Part shown: piece by piece, positions 15,980 through 25,191 of the stretch
Layout of the letters: each line of letters opens with the position of its first letter
Numbering within the stretch: position 1 is the stretch's first letter
Assembly: GCA_029866205.1 (NCBI GenBank)
Contig: JARWZT010000010.1
Span: 1 to 64,000, forward strand
Reading direction: 5' to 3'
DNA from: Rhodoferax sp.
GTDB lineage: Bacteria; Pseudomonadota; Gammaproteobacteria; Burkholderiales; Burkholderiaceae_C
DNA length: 64,000 nucleotides
Notes under the pieces: model-generated
What the model was told of the DNA's origin: nothing
The model's database searches: none
The model's input: the letters and a program-made list of their open reading frames with translations, nothing else
Made by a program: the position numbers and the translations under genes

Positions 15980-17764
15980 ATGAAAACAAAATTTCTTTGG
16001 TATCGCCCGCTTTGCATTGCAGTAGTGCAGCTCGCGATGTGCACCACGGCGTTCTCTGCGCCTCTCAATATCGTGGTGCTGGTGGCCGACGATTGGAGTT
16101 TTGGTGACATTGGCGCCCTAGGCAGCGAGATTGCCACCCCCCACATCGACAGCCTGGCGCGCCGGGGAGTTACTTTTTCCAACTTTCATGTTGCGGCCAC
16201 TTGCTCGCCGACACGCGCCATGTTGCTCACTGGCGCGGACCACCACCGGGTGGGCGTGGGCAATATGCCCGAGTCCACCCCAGTCCAGCACCAGGGCAAA
16301 CCGGGCTATGAAGGAGTTCTCAGCGATAACGCGCTGACCCTGGCGACGTTGCTCAAAGACCAGGGGTATCACACCTACATCACCGGAAAATGGCACCTCG
16401 GCAAGACCCCTGACAAACTGCCTCAAAACCGGGGTTTCGAGCGCTCCTTTATCCAGGCCGACAGCGGATCGGACAACTGGGAAAACCGCCCCTACATGAT
16501 GCTGTACGACCGGGCCTATTGGTATGAGGACGGCAAACCGGCGACGCTGCCCAAAGACTTTTATTCCTCCCGGTTTTTTGTCGACAAGGCCATCGAGTAT
16601 CTGGGCGCCCAGGGCGACGGTAAGCCGTTTTTTACCTACATCGGCTTTCAGGCCAACCACATTCCGCTGCAGGCGCCTAAGGAGTTTGTGGATGCCAACA
16701 AGGGCAAATACGACGCCGGCTGGGATGCGTTACGACAATCCCGCCGAGAGAGCGCTGTGCGTCTGGGCGTGTTTCCGGCCCAGTCCGACATGGTGCCACT
16801 TTTTAAGGCACGCGATTGGAATGGGCTGGATGCCGCCGAACGCAGCCTCCAGGCGCGGCGCATGGAAGTCTATGCAGGCATGGCGCAGGCGGCGGACTTT
16901 CATATTGGGCGCCTGATCGGCCACCTCAAGAAAACGGGGCAGTTTGACAACACGGTTTTCGTGTTCTTGTCCGACAACGGGCCGGATCCTGCAGACCCTT
17001 TTGAGATTGTGAGCTCCAAGTACTGGGTCAAGGCCAACTACACCACCGATGGGCCTGATTTGGGGCAAAAAGGCACGTTTTCCGCCAACGGCCCGCGCTG
17101 GGCGGGAGCGCTGGCAGCGCCCTGGAGCGGGTTCAAATACTTCGCAGCGGAGGGCGGCCTGCGCGTCCCTTTGATTATTTCTGGTGTCCCGGGGGCTATA
17201 CCAGAACGGCGCAGCAATGCCTTTACGACGGTCAAAGACATCGTCCCCACTTTGATGGAACTCGCAGGTATTCCGAGTCATGGGGACAGCTACCGGGGGA
17301 GGTCCGTGGTCAGCATTGACGGGCGCAGCATGGTGCCCTTGCTCCAGGGCAGGGCAGACCATGTTTATGGGGCCGATGAGCCGGTGGGCTATGAGCTGGC
17401 CGGCAGCGCGGCGCTGTACCGTGGCAATTACAAGCTAGTAAAAAACATTGCTCCGCTGGGCGATAGCGTCTGGCGCTTGTATGACATGGTTTCAGATCCC
17501 GGCGAAACGAAAGACCTTAGTCAGGCCTTGCCTGATCTGCTGGCCCGCATGCAAACCGACTACGCCAATTACGCCAAGTACAACAACGTGCTGCCCATCC
17601 CCGCGGATTTTGACCTGCACGATGCCGCCAAGCACTACGCCATTCACCATTTTTTATTGCCTCGATTGCGTGACGCACTTCCTGCAATCCTGGCGACGCT
17701 GACGCTGCTGGTGGGTTTTGGGTGGTGGCTCAGACGCAGGCGTACTGCACGATCGGTGGCTTGA
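15980..17764 (+). CDS. Arylsulfatase, secreted and C-terminally membrane-anchored
   Basis: The 594-residue protein has a signal peptide (cleavage near AFSA-27), metal ligands in VADDWSFGD (Asp37, Asp38) and the sulfatase signature CSPTR (Cys75-Arg79). That Cys must become formylglycine for hydrolysis of sulfate esters in the periplasm. A second metal site is seen in FLSDNGPDP. The C-terminus ends in a hydrophobic helix followed by RRRR, so it is probably anchored in the inner membrane facing the periplasm. The gene converges with 4 bases to spare on a radical SAM gene. The sulfate ester substrate is unknown, and no formylglycine-generating enzyme is evident in the window. Confidence 0.9.
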   Translation: MKTKFLWYRPLCIAVVQLAMCTTAFSAPLNIVVLVADDWSFGDIGALGSEIATPHIDSLARRGVTFSNFHVAATCSPTRAMLLTGADHHRVGVGNMPESTPVQHQGKPGYEGVLSDNALTLATLLKDQGYHTYITGKWHLGKTPDKLPQNRGFERSFIQADSGSDNWENRPYMMLYDRAYWYEDGKPATLPKDFYSSRFFVDKAIEYLGAQGDGKPFFTYIGFQANHIPLQAPKEFVDANKGKYDAGWDALRQSRRESAVRLGVFPAQSDMVPLFKARDWNGLDAAERSLQARRMEVYAGMAQAADFHIGRLIGHLKKTGQFDNTVFVFLSDNGPDPADPFEIVSSKYWVKANYTTDGPDLGQKGTFSANGPRWAGALAAPWSGFKYFAAEGGLRVPLIISGVPGAIPERRSNAFTTVKDIVPTLMELAGIPSHGDSYRGRSVVSIDGRSMVPLLQGRADHVYGADEPVGYELAGSAALYRGNYKLVKNIAPLGDSVWRLYDMVSDPGETKDLSQALPDLLARMQTDYANYAKYNNVLPIPADFDLHDAAKHYAIHHFLLPRLRDALPAILATLTLLVGFGWWLRRRRTARSVA

Positions 17765-17768
17765 GGCT

Positions 17769-19754
17769 TCAGTCCGAGCGCTCTGCCAAAGCTTGGGCGA
17801 TGCGTTTTCGCCCTACGGTGGGCTTGGGACAGCGACCTTTGGGCAGGTCAAACCAGCTCCGCACGTCGTTTTCCAGCGCTAGGCCATGCATAAAGTTATA
17901 GATAGCCTTCTTCAGGCCCGGACCCAGAGCGTCGTGGTCCACGCCGCTCGGGTCGGTAAAGGCAATGTCGTTTTTTGCGAACGAAACCTCGGGCAGGGTC
18001 GCCAAAGAGATGCCGTAGGCCGCAGGGTCTTTGCCCACCGGTGAATGCACGGTGCAGGTGAAGCGATGAAAAAACCCGCTCTGGATGCAACCTGCCTCAA
18101 AAAGCTGGCGCACGTATTCGAGCGCGTCGACCGTGTCTTGCACCGTTTGGCTGGGAAAACCGTACATCAGGTAGGCGTGGACCAAGATGCCGGCGTCTGA
18201 AAAACCCTTGGTCACCCGGGCCACCTGGGCCACGGAGACGCCCTTTTTCATGAGATTGAGAAGCCGGTCCGAAGCCACTTCAAGCCCGCCCGACATGGCG
18301 ATGCAGCCACTTTCCGCCAACAAATCGGCCAGCTCGGGGGTGAAGGTTTTCTCAAAGCGAATATTCCCCCACCAGGAAATATGCAATTTGCGCCGCAATA
18401 TTTCTTGCGCCAGCGCCTTGAGGGCCTTGGGTGGTGCGGCCTCGTCCACAAAATGAAACCCCGTCTGGCCGGTCTCGGCCACGATGGCTTCAATGCGGTC
18501 CACCAGCGTCACTGCCGAAGCCGTCTCATAGCGTGAGATGTAGTCCAGGCTCACATCGCAAAAACTGCATTTTTTCCAGTAGCAGCCCTGGGCGACGGTG
18601 AGTTTGTTCCAGCGCCCATCGCTCCACAGCCGGTGCATGGGGTTGAGCATGTCCAGCAGCGACAGGTATTTGTCCAGCGGTAACCCGACCCAGGTGGGCG
18701 TGCCTACAAGTTCGAAGGGAACGTCGGGTTCGGCCCAGTTTTGAAATTTGACTTGGCCGGTGGCGGCGTCCCGAACAAAGGTGCGCACCAGGCGACTGGC
18801 CGATCGCTTGCCACGCAGGTGCTCCAGCAAGGCCAGCAACGGCCGCTCGCCCGCATCCAGCGTCACAAAGTCTACGTAGTCAAACAGCCGGGGCTCGTTC
18901 ATCTCGCGCAGTTCGGTGTTCACATAGCCGCCACCCAGCGCAATTTTGATGTCGGGGTGGTGCACGCGCACGGTTTGCGCAATCCTGAGTGCCGCATACA
19001 TGGCTCCAGGAAAGGGCACCGAAAGCAGAAGCAGTTGGGGCGAATGGTGGGCCAAGGTGGCCAGCGTCAGCTCGCGCAGCACTTCGTCGATTAGATTGGG
19101 CGGCGCCGCCAAGGCGGCAGCCAGCGGCTCAAAGCTGGCCTGGCTGCCAGCCAGACTTTCGGCATAACGGACAAATTCAAAGCGCGCGTCAACGGCATCG
19201 CGCAGCACGTCGGCGAGGTCGTTCAGGTACAGCGTGGCCAAGTGGCGGGCGCGGTCTTGTTGGCCCAGTGCGCCAAAGGCCCAGGCCAGCGGATCAGCGG
19301 CTTCCGCGTCACCATACACCTCCAGCGCGGCAAAACGCGGCCCTTCAGGCAAGAACCCCCGACCGGCAATGCGGTGGCTCAACGTCGAGTCGCGGCCTTG
19401 CAAAAATGCGATGGTCGGCGTAATCGTGGCGTGGTAGCGGTCAAAATTGTCCAGAAAAGAGTGAACGCTGGCGGTGCGCCGTGCCTCGGGCAGCGCCATG
19501 GCGGAGCTTTGCACACGGGTCAGGCCTTCGGGGGTAAACAAGGCAAGTACCAGCGCCAGAGCCAGATCAGCCTGCACTGCGTCTTCACCTTGGCCGTGCA
19601 AAAAACCGGTCAGGTAGGCGGTAGAAGGGTAGGGCGTGTTGAGCTGCGTCATGGGGGGTATGACGCTGAGTATCCGCAGCGGTGAAGGTGCTATCGCTGC
19701 AGGGACTGCGGGTAGCCCCGCGACCGTTAGCCCTGAATCCGGCTCAGTTGGCAA
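17769..19754 (-). CDS. B12-binding-type radical SAM protein with CX4CX2C motif
   Basis: The 661-residue protein starts with a Rossmann-like LRILSVIPPMTQLNTPYPST segment. It has a cobalamin-binding-like region (LLLLSVPFPGAMYAALR, then IALGGGYVNTE) before residue 300, and a radical SAM barrel from about residue 380. The cluster cysteines are Cys391, Cys396 and Cys399, giving CX4CX2C rather than the canonical CX3CX2C; I checked the codons and the spacing is real. GGLEVASDR and YGFPSQT segments are typical of the barrel. Its start overlaps the end of gcvH by 11 bases. It is not an anaerobic sulfatase-maturing enzyme by eye (no SPASM cysteines). Reaction unknown. Confidence 0.85.
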   Translation of the reverse strand: MPTEPDSGLTVAGLPAVPAAIAPSPLRILSVIPPMTQLNTPYPSTAYLTGFLHGQGEDAVQADLALALVLALFTPEGLTRVQSSAMALPEARRTASVHSFLDNFDRYHATITPTIAFLQGRDSTLSHRIAGRGFLPEGPRFAALEVYGDAEAADPLAWAFGALGQQDRARHLATLYLNDLADVLRDAVDARFEFVRYAESLAGSQASFEPLAAALAAPPNLIDEVLRELTLATLAHHSPQLLLLSVPFPGAMYAALRIAQTVRVHHPDIKIALGGGYVNTELREMNEPRLFDYVDFVTLDAGERPLLALLEHLRGKRSASRLVRTFVRDAATGQVKFQNWAEPDVPFELVGTPTWVGLPLDKYLSLLDMLNPMHRLWSDGRWNKLTVAQGCYWKKCSFCDVSLDYISRYETASAVTLVDRIEAIVAETGQTGFHFVDEAAPPKALKALAQEILRRKLHISWWGNIRFEKTFTPELADLLAESGCIAMSGGLEVASDRLLNLMKKGVSVAQVARVTKGFSDAGILVHAYLMYGFPSQTVQDTVDALEYVRQLFEAGCIQSGFFHRFTCTVHSPVGKDPAAYGISLATLPEVSFAKNDIAFTDPSGVDHDALGPGLKKAIYNFMHGLALENDVRSWFDLPKGRCPKPTVGRKRIAQALAERSD

Positions 19755-20115
19755 AACCAGCGTAGGTGAGTTCGTCCATCAAGGCCGCCAACTCGGCGGG
19801 CCGGGCGATTTGCAGCTTGAAAAACCAACCCTGCCCCAAGGGGTCGGTATTGGCCAGGCTGGGGTCGGCGCGCAGTGCCTCGTTGACTTCGGTCACCGTG
19901 CCACTCACCGGCGTGAAAACATCGGCGGCCGCCTTGACCGACTCGACCAAGCCGGCTTTATCACCGGCGGTAAACACGGCTCCAATGGCGGGCAACTCGA
20001 CAAACACCACATCGCCTAGCACCTCCTGGGCATGCACCGTGATACCCACGGTTGCCAGGGGGGCGACCTCGTCATCGCGGGAAATCCAAACGTGCTCTTC
20101 GCTGTATTTTTTCAT
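19744..20115 (-). CDS. gcvH: Glycine cleavage system H protein (lipoyl carrier)
   Basis: The 123-residue GcvH has the standard fold (HVWISRDDEVAPLATVGIT, the GLVESVKAAADVFTPVSG loop) with Lys61 as the lipoylation site. It shuttles the aminomethyl group between P and T proteins. It is complete. However, gcvT and gcvP are not in the window: the gene lies 8 bases after the ETF-QO stop and overlaps the next radical SAM gene. It may be a second H protein used for something else, for example as a lipoyl carrier for neighbouring enzymes; this is inference. Confidence 0.93.
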   Translation of the reverse strand: MKKYSEEHVWISRDDEVAPLATVGITVHAQEVLGDVVFVELPAIGAVFTAGDKAGLVESVKAAADVFTPVSGTVTEVNEALRADPSLANTDPLGQGWFFKLQIARPAELAALMDELTYAGFAN

Positions 20116-20123
20116 GGTGTGGC

Positions 20124-21815
20124 TTACATTCCGGCGTAGTTGGGGCCACCGCCGCCCTCGGGCGTGACCCAGACAATGTTTTGTGTCGGGTCTTTGATGT
20201 CACAGGTTTTGCAGTGCACGCAATTTTGGGCGTTGATTTGCAAGCGGTCGCTGTTGTCGTCGTTTTTCACGTACTCATACACCCCAGCCGGGCAGTAACG
20301 GGCCTCGGGCCCGGCGTATTTCGCCAGATTGATGCTGACGGGAACAGAGGCGTCCTTGAGTGTCAGGTGCGCCGGCTGGTGCTCTTCGTGGTTGGTGTTG
20401 CTAATGAACACGCTGCTCAGGCGATCAAAAGTGAGCTTTCCGTCGGGCTTGGGGTAGTCAATTGGCTTGCACTCGGCGGCCGGCTTCAGGTAAGCGTGGT
20501 CGGCTTTGTCGCGCCGCAGCGTCCAGGGGATATGACCGCGCAACACAAACTGCTCAAAGCCGTTCATGAGGGTGGCCACCGTCAGCCCGTGCTTGAACCA
20601 GTTCTTGAAATTGCGGTCTTTGTTGAGCTCGGTGTGCAACCAGCTCTTGTCGAATGCTTCGGGATAAGCGCTCAGCTCGTCATGCTGGCGTCCCGCCACT
20701 ACGGCGTCAAACGCTGCCTCGCCCGCCAACATGCCCGTTTTGATAGCGGCGTGGCTGCCTTTGATACGGCCCACATTCAGATAGCCCGCGTTGCAGCCCA
20801 CCAGCGCACCGCCAGGAAATACCGTTTTGGGCAGAGAGTTCAGTCCGCTGGCGTTGATGGCGCGGGCGCCGTATGACAGGCGCTTGGCCGTGACTTCGCC
20901 CTTGTCGTTCTCAAAGTAATAGCGCACATTGGGGTGCGTCTTCCAACGCTGCAGCTCTTCAAACGGGCTCAGGTAGGGGTTGGTGTAACCCAAACCGGTC
21001 ACAAACCCGAGAGCCACTTTGTTGCCCTCCAGGTGGTACAGGAACGCACCGCCATAGGTGTCCGAGGCCATAGGCCAGCCAGCGGTGTGCATGACAAAAC
21101 CCGGCTGATGGCGGCTCGGGTCAATTTCCCAAAGCTCTTTGATGCCGATGCCAAAACTTTGCGGGTCGCGTCCGGCGTCCAATTGGTATTTCGCAATCAA
21201 TTGCTTGCCCAAATGGCCCCGCGCGCCTTCGGCAAACACCGTGTATTTGCCCAAGAGCTCCATGCCCAGCTGAAAGCTGTCCATCGGCACTCCGTCTTTG
21301 CCGATACCCATGTTTCCAGTGGCTACACCCTTGACCGCACCGTCATCGGTGTAAAGGATTTCGGCACCGGTGAACCCCGGAAATATTTCGACACCGAGCG
21401 CTTCGGCCTGCTCGGCCAGCCATTTGGTGACCGCACCCAAGCTCACGATGTAGTTGCCATGGTTGTCGGCAAACGGCGGCAACACCATATTGGGCACGCG
21501 AAAGCCCGATTTTTCACCCAAGAAAACATAGGCGTCGTCGGTCACTGCTTGGTTCAGCGGTGCACCCAATGCTTTCCAGTCGGGAATCAGTTCAGTCAGG
21601 GCCTTGGGGTCCATGATGGCGCCCGACAAAATGTGTGCGCCTGGCTCCGAGCCCTTCTCCAGTACCACCACGGAGACGTCCTTGCCCTTTTCAGCAGCCA
21701 ACTGCTTGACACGGATGGCGGTAGCCAGGCCGCCCGGGCCGCCACCCACCACGACCACGTCGTATTCCATCGACTCGCGGGGACCGAACTGGGCCAGTAT
21801 TTCTTGGTTTGTCAT
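20124..21815 (-). CDS. Electron transfer flavoprotein-ubiquinone oxidoreductase (ETF-QO)
   Basis: The 563-residue protein has the FAD-binding GGGPGGLATAIR motif near residue 24, the ETF-QO-specific GAHILSGAIMDP, a long ubiquinone-binding middle part, and a C-terminal 4Fe-4S domain with CPAGVYEY and CVHCKTCDIKDP. It passes electrons from reduced ETF (from acyl-CoA, sarcosine or dimethylglycine dehydrogenases) to the quinone pool at the inner membrane. ATG at 21815 was preferred over 21842 because family similarity begins at MTNQEILAQFGPRESMEYD. It heads the run ETF-QO, gcvH, radical SAM. Confidence 0.95.
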   Translation of the reverse strand: MTNQEILAQFGPRESMEYDVVVVGGGPGGLATAIRVKQLAAEKGKDVSVVVLEKGSEPGAHILSGAIMDPKALTELIPDWKALGAPLNQAVTDDAYVFLGEKSGFRVPNMVLPPFADNHGNYIVSLGAVTKWLAEQAEALGVEIFPGFTGAEILYTDDGAVKGVATGNMGIGKDGVPMDSFQLGMELLGKYTVFAEGARGHLGKQLIAKYQLDAGRDPQSFGIGIKELWEIDPSRHQPGFVMHTAGWPMASDTYGGAFLYHLEGNKVALGFVTGLGYTNPYLSPFEELQRWKTHPNVRYYFENDKGEVTAKRLSYGARAINASGLNSLPKTVFPGGALVGCNAGYLNVGRIKGSHAAIKTGMLAGEAAFDAVVAGRQHDELSAYPEAFDKSWLHTELNKDRNFKNWFKHGLTVATLMNGFEQFVLRGHIPWTLRRDKADHAYLKPAAECKPIDYPKPDGKLTFDRLSSVFISNTNHEEHQPAHLTLKDASVPVSINLAKYAGPEARYCPAGVYEYVKNDDNSDRLQINAQNCVHCKTCDIKDPTQNIVWVTPEGGGGPNYAGM

Positions 21816-22007
21816 GAAGTTCTCACTGGATAAAGAATACAAACGGGGAGGCAGCTGTGTCGCGCAGCAAGCCTATCAATGGCCAGGTGCTGCGGGCATT
21901 AAAGTTTTGATTTTATTCTTTCAGGCAGGCGCCCAATTCAGGTATTTGAATTCCCATTGGCGGGACGCGGAGGGGATGTTGCGGATCCCATTCAGCATTG
22001 AAACCCA

Positions 22008-22046
22008 ACAAAAAGGCCGCAACCACCTCGCGGTGGCGCGGCCTTT
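22008..22046 (-). terminator. Intrinsic terminator after the SDR gene
   Basis: On the minus strand AAAGGCCGC and GCGGCCTTT (22038-22046 with 22012-22020) form a long stem with an inner GCCACC/GGTGGT pairing and GCGA tetraloop, followed by a T-rich tail. It lies just after the SDR stop at 22069 and before the ETF-QO promoter region. Confidence 0.75.
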
Positions 22047-22068
22047 GGCTCATCCGGTGCGGCGGCGT

Positions 22069-22827
22069 TTAACGCGGTGCCAGACGGATTGCGCCGTCCA
22101 GGCGAATCACCTCACCATTGAGCATGTCGTTCTCGAAAATATGCTTCGCCAGATTGGCGTAATCCTGTGGCGTACCGAGGCGCGATGGGAAAGGCACGCT
22201 GGCGGCCAGTGAGTCCTGCACTTCTTTGGGCATGCCAAACATCATGGGTGTACCAAAAATACCGGGGGCGATAGTCATGTTGCGAATGCCGTTGCGCGCC
22301 AGATCGCGGGCAATCGGCAGCGTCATGCCCACAATGCCCCCCTTGGATGCGCTGTAAGCGGCCTGGCCAATTTGCCCGTCGTAGGCTGCCACGGATGCGG
22401 TAGAGATCATGACGCCACGCTCGCCAGTGGCTTCAGGTTCGTTTTTGCACATGGCGTCGGCGGCCAGGCGGATCATGTTGAAGCTGCCCACCAGGTTCAC
22501 GGTGATGCACTTGGTGAATACGCCCAGGTTGTGCGCACCATGCTTGCCCACCGTCTTTTCAGCAGGGGCAATACCGGCGCAGTTCACCAAGCCCATCAGT
22601 TTGCCCATCGAAATGGCCTGGGCCACCACGGCCTGACCGTCGGCTTCATTGCTCACGTCGCATTTCACGAACGCGCCGCCAATCTCACGGGCGATGGCCT
22701 CGCCCTTTTCTGCCTGCATATCGGCAATCACCACGATGCCTCCATTGGCACTCAGCATGCGGGCCGTGCCCTCTCCCAGACCCGATGCACCGCCGGTGAC
22801 GATAAATACTTTTCCTGCAATTTCCAT
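22069..22827 (-). CDS. SDR 3-hydroxyacyl-CoA dehydrogenase (HSD17B10-like)
   Basis: The 252-residue short-chain dehydrogenase has the NAD motif TGGASGLG (residues 11-18), an NCAG motif and the catalytic Ser with YSASK (Tyr-x3-Lys). The [18 protein letters not shown] start and [18 protein letters not shown] segment fit the type II 3-hydroxyacyl-CoA dehydrogenase group. That group oxidises 3-hydroxyacyl-CoA (short or branched chain) with NAD+ in the cytoplasm. ATG 22827 starts the fold; the longer frame to 22878 is unconserved. It neighbours ETF-QO, consistent with acyl-CoA catabolism. Confidence 0.9.
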   Translation of the reverse strand: MEIAGKVFIVTGGASGLGEGTARMLSANGGIVVIADMQAEKGEAIAREIGGAFVKCDVSNEADGQAVVAQAISMGKLMGLVNCAGIAPAEKTVGKHGAHNLGVFTKCITVNLVGSFNMIRLAADAMCKNEPEATGERGVMISTASVAAYDGQIGQAAYSASKGGIVGMTLPIARDLARNGIRNMTIAPGIFGTPMMFGMPKEVQDSLAASVPFPSRLGTPQDYANLAKHIFENDMLNGEVIRLDGAIRLAPR

Positions 22828-23020
22828 GGAATGCTCCGCCTCTGTGATGTTGAAAAAACTGCCATGCGTCTCTCGCAACGCACTGGATCTGCATTGAATT
22901 ATGGAGCAGCCTGATTGCCGCCCCCTTACTGCGCCTTCACCTCGCGCGCCGACATTTCATGGTAATCGAGCGCGGCGAGGGCAGAAACCAGACATTTGTG
23001 CTGCTATACTTCTACGCTTC

Positions 23021-23097
23021 AGGCGCATAGCTCAGCTGGTTAGAGCACCACCTTGACATGGTGGGGGTCGTTGGTTCGAGTCCAATTGCGCCTACCA
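23021..23097 (+). tRNA. tRNA-Val (anticodon GAC)
   Basis: A full cloverleaf folds: acceptor AGGCGCA/TGCGCCT, D-arm GCTC/GAGC, anticodon stem CCACC/GGTGG with loop TTGACAT (anticodon GAC), T-arm GTTGG/CCAAT with TTCGAGT loop, discriminator A and encoded CCA. It reads GUC/GUU codons for valine. A clean intrinsic terminator follows 18 bases later. Confidence 0.97.
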
Positions 23098-23114
23098 AAA
23101 TAATGTTGTAAATC

Positions 23115-23147
23115 AAGCACTTAGCGGAAACGCTCGGTGCTTTTTTT
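23115..23147 (+). terminator. Intrinsic terminator of tRNA-Val
   Basis: AAGCAC (23115-23120) pairs with GTGCTT, with an inner AGCG-GAAA-CGCT hairpin, followed by seven T. It is placed directly after the tRNA. Confidence 0.85.
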
Positions 23148-23404
23148 ATGCCCGTGCGGATAAAGTCCGGGTGAGTGATGTTTCAGAAAACGGCTGAACC
23201 CGCCGAAATTTGGCGAGTCACACATTGCCAATGTCTGGTTGACTTAAGTGCCCCCAAGAGCAAAAAATGCTTGCGGCCATTCCGGCGTTCTTATGTTAAG
23301 CGTGCTGGGTAGGCAGCGCGTTGGCTGGCAACCAAATATCAGTCGGATGGTATTTCGGCCACTGCCATGAGCCTATCGTGAATCAGGTCGATCCAGCCCC
23401 GCCA
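23148..23404. other. Non-coding region after tRNA-Val
   Basis: About 257 bases between the tRNA terminator and the stop of the minus-strand BPSS1780-family gene. There are small dyads (for example CGCC/GGCG near 23199) but no convincing gene, no duplicated tRNA 3' end and no integrase. I see nothing functional that I can support. Confidence 0.5.
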
Positions 23405-24184
23405 CTAAGCCAGCACGTCCGTCCCCGTGTCAAACGTGTCTGCAAAAGTGAAATAGATGGACGTGAAAAACATGGCGGCCATGATCAACGCGCACGGAAA
23501 CAGCATGGCTGCGACCAGATCTTCGCTGCCTGAGAAGCTGGCAATGACTGCAATGGCGGTGCCCACCACAATAAAGAATGCCATCCAGGTCAGGCTGTAG
23601 ACCAAAAAGGCACCAAAGTTGCGCCAGCAGGCCACCGCACTAAAAAACAGGCTTTTGACCGGTGACATTCCATGCCAGTGCACCAAGGCTGGGGCGTGCC
23701 AAAACAAAAGCGACAGGGGCAGATACAGCACCATGGCCAGCAAAGCGGCAGACTCAAAGCTCCCGTCTTGCATGACATCTGCGCTCACGCTGCCGCCCAC
23801 CAGGTACAGCTTGGCAAATTTGCCGCCGTCCATCAATGCCGAAAAGCCTAAAACCAGCAGGAAGCCAATGGCGTAGAGCGCGCCCAGCGTCGCCATAGAG
23901 CGAAGCTCTTTTCGGCCGGCCCGAAACCCGCTCAGCAGTACGGTGGGCATTGGAAACTTGCCCTTGACCGCCTCTTGGGTGGCCGCCATCAGGCCCAAGG
24001 TCGCGCCTGGCAGCAGCGCCAGTGCCAGCGCGTTGCCCAGCACCGGCACCATGCTCAGCACCGACATCAACAGCATGAAAATAAAAAACAGGCCGGACAG
24101 TGCCAGCGGCTGGCGCAAAAAGGTTTTGACTCCGAGCTTGACCCACATGACGCCCTGGCGAGCGGGAAGAATGTTGAGTTTCAT
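23405..24184 (-). CDS. BPSS1780-family integral membrane protein
   Basis: The 259-residue polytopic protein begins MKLNILPARQGVMWVKLGVK, the characteristic opening of the betaproteobacterial BPSS1780 family. It has about six hydrophobic segments, for example FFIFMLLMSVLSMVPVLG and LYAIGFLLVLGFSAL. Function is unknown in the family. Its ATG overlaps the thrB stop (ATGA), so it is translationally coupled to homoserine kinase. This pairing is common in Burkholderiales as far as I know. Confidence 0.85.
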   Translation of the reverse strand: MKLNILPARQGVMWVKLGVKTFLRQPLALSGLFFIFMLLMSVLSMVPVLGNALALALLPGATLGLMAATQEAVKGKFPMPTVLLSGFRAGRKELRSMATLGALYAIGFLLVLGFSALMDGGKFAKLYLVGGSVSADVMQDGSFESAALLAMVLYLPLSLLFWHAPALVHWHGMSPVKSLFFSAVACWRNFGAFLVYSLTWMAFFIVVGTAIAVIASFSGSEDLVAAMLFPCALIMAAMFFTSIYFTFADTFDTGTDVLA

Positions 24185-25191
24185 GCAGGGGTTTCCAGTT
24201 GGGGGGCAGTTTGCGGCAAGCCAGTCGCATGGGGGTGGGCGATCCGTTGGCGTAGCAGACGTTCGAAGCGGGTGGGGTCGTGCGGTTTGAGCATGCTCGC
24301 TTCGCGCGGTAAATACCAATCCCACAGGCGCGAAAGCCAAAAACGCAGGGCGGCGGCGCGCAGCATAGCGGGCAATAGCGTGCGCTCTGCCACCTCCAGC
24401 GGGCGCACAGCCGCATACGCGGCCAGGAAGGCCTGCGCCCGCTCGTGGACGGTGGCGCCGCTGTCCAGGTCTACGCACCAGTCGTTCAGACACACGGCAA
24501 TGTCAAATACCCAAGCGTCATTGCCAGCAAAGTAAAAGTCAAAAAAGCCACCCAGCACTGGCGCGCCGTCGGTTCCCGCGTCGGGCAAAAACATGACGTT
24601 GTCCCGGAACAAATCGGCGTGGATGGGGCCACGGGGCAGGGCGGCGTAGTGCGCCAGTGTGGCGACGTGGTTTTGGTAGGCCAGCTCGGACTGCAGCAGT
24701 GCGGATTGCGCTGACTCCAGAAAGGGCAGCACCACCGGGACCGTCTCATTCCACCAGGGCAGGGCGCGCAAATTGTCCTGGCGCATGGCAAAGCTGCGGC
24801 CTGCCAGATGCATGCGCGCCAGCGTGGCACCCACTTGCGCGCAGTGGGCGGCGCTGGGCGCAAGTTCACTTTTGCCTGCCAGCATATTGACCACGGAGGC
24901 CGGCTTGCCGCACAGGGTGTGGACGATCTCACCTTGGGCGTTGGGTGCAGGATTGGGCACCGCGATGCCATTCGCGGCCAAATGGGCCATCAGGCGAAGG
25001 TAATAAGGGAGTTGCTGGGCGGTCAGGCGCTCAAACAGGGTCAAAACGTAGCTGGGACCCTCGGTGTGGGCGAAGTAATTGGTGTTCTCGATACCCCCCG
25101 AGCAGCCTTGCAAGGCTGTGAGGCGCTCAAGCCCGAGGCTTTCAAACAGGGCGCTGGCCTGCGTGAGTGAAACTTCCGTGTAAACCGCCAT
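24181..25191 (-). CDS. thrB: Homoserine kinase, APH-fold type II
   Basis: The 336-residue protein starts MAVYTEVSLTQASALFESLGL and has the kinase-like catalytic loop HADLFRDNVMF and the GFFDFYFAGNDAWVFD metal-binding segment of the Pseudomonas/Burkholderia ThrB family. It resembles aminoglycoside phosphotransferases but is the ATP-dependent homoserine kinase of threonine synthesis. It reads divergently from polA with about 120 bases between and overlaps the downstream membrane protein gene by four bases. Confidence 0.93.
   Translation of the reverse strand: MAVYTEVSLTQASALFESLGLERLTALQGCSGGIENTNYFAHTEGPSYVLTLFERLTAQQLPYYLRLMAHLAANGIAVPNPAPNAQGEIVHTLCGKPASVVNMLAGKSELAPSAAHCAQVGATLARMHLAGRSFAMRQDNLRALPWWNETVPVVLPFLESAQSALLQSELAYQNHVATLAHYAALPRGPIHADLFRDNVMFLPDAGTDGAPVLGGFFDFYFAGNDAWVFDIAVCLNDWCVDLDSGATVHERAQAFLAAYAAVRPLEVAERTLLPAMLRAAALRFWLSRLWDWYLPREASMLKPHDPTRFERLLRQRIAHPHATGLPQTAPQLETPA

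Noticed and set aside
17769..19754. Anaerobic sulfatase-maturing enzyme
   Set aside because: It has a B12-binding-like N-terminal half and lacks the SPASM/twitch cysteines expected of anSME.
23098..23404. Genomic-island junction at tRNA-Val
   Set aside because: No duplicated tRNA 3' end, integrase or composition change is visible downstream.
24181..25191. Aminoglycoside phosphotransferase (resistance gene)
   Set aside because: The fold is shared, but the N-terminus and the link to the BPSS1780-family gene fit type II homoserine kinase.
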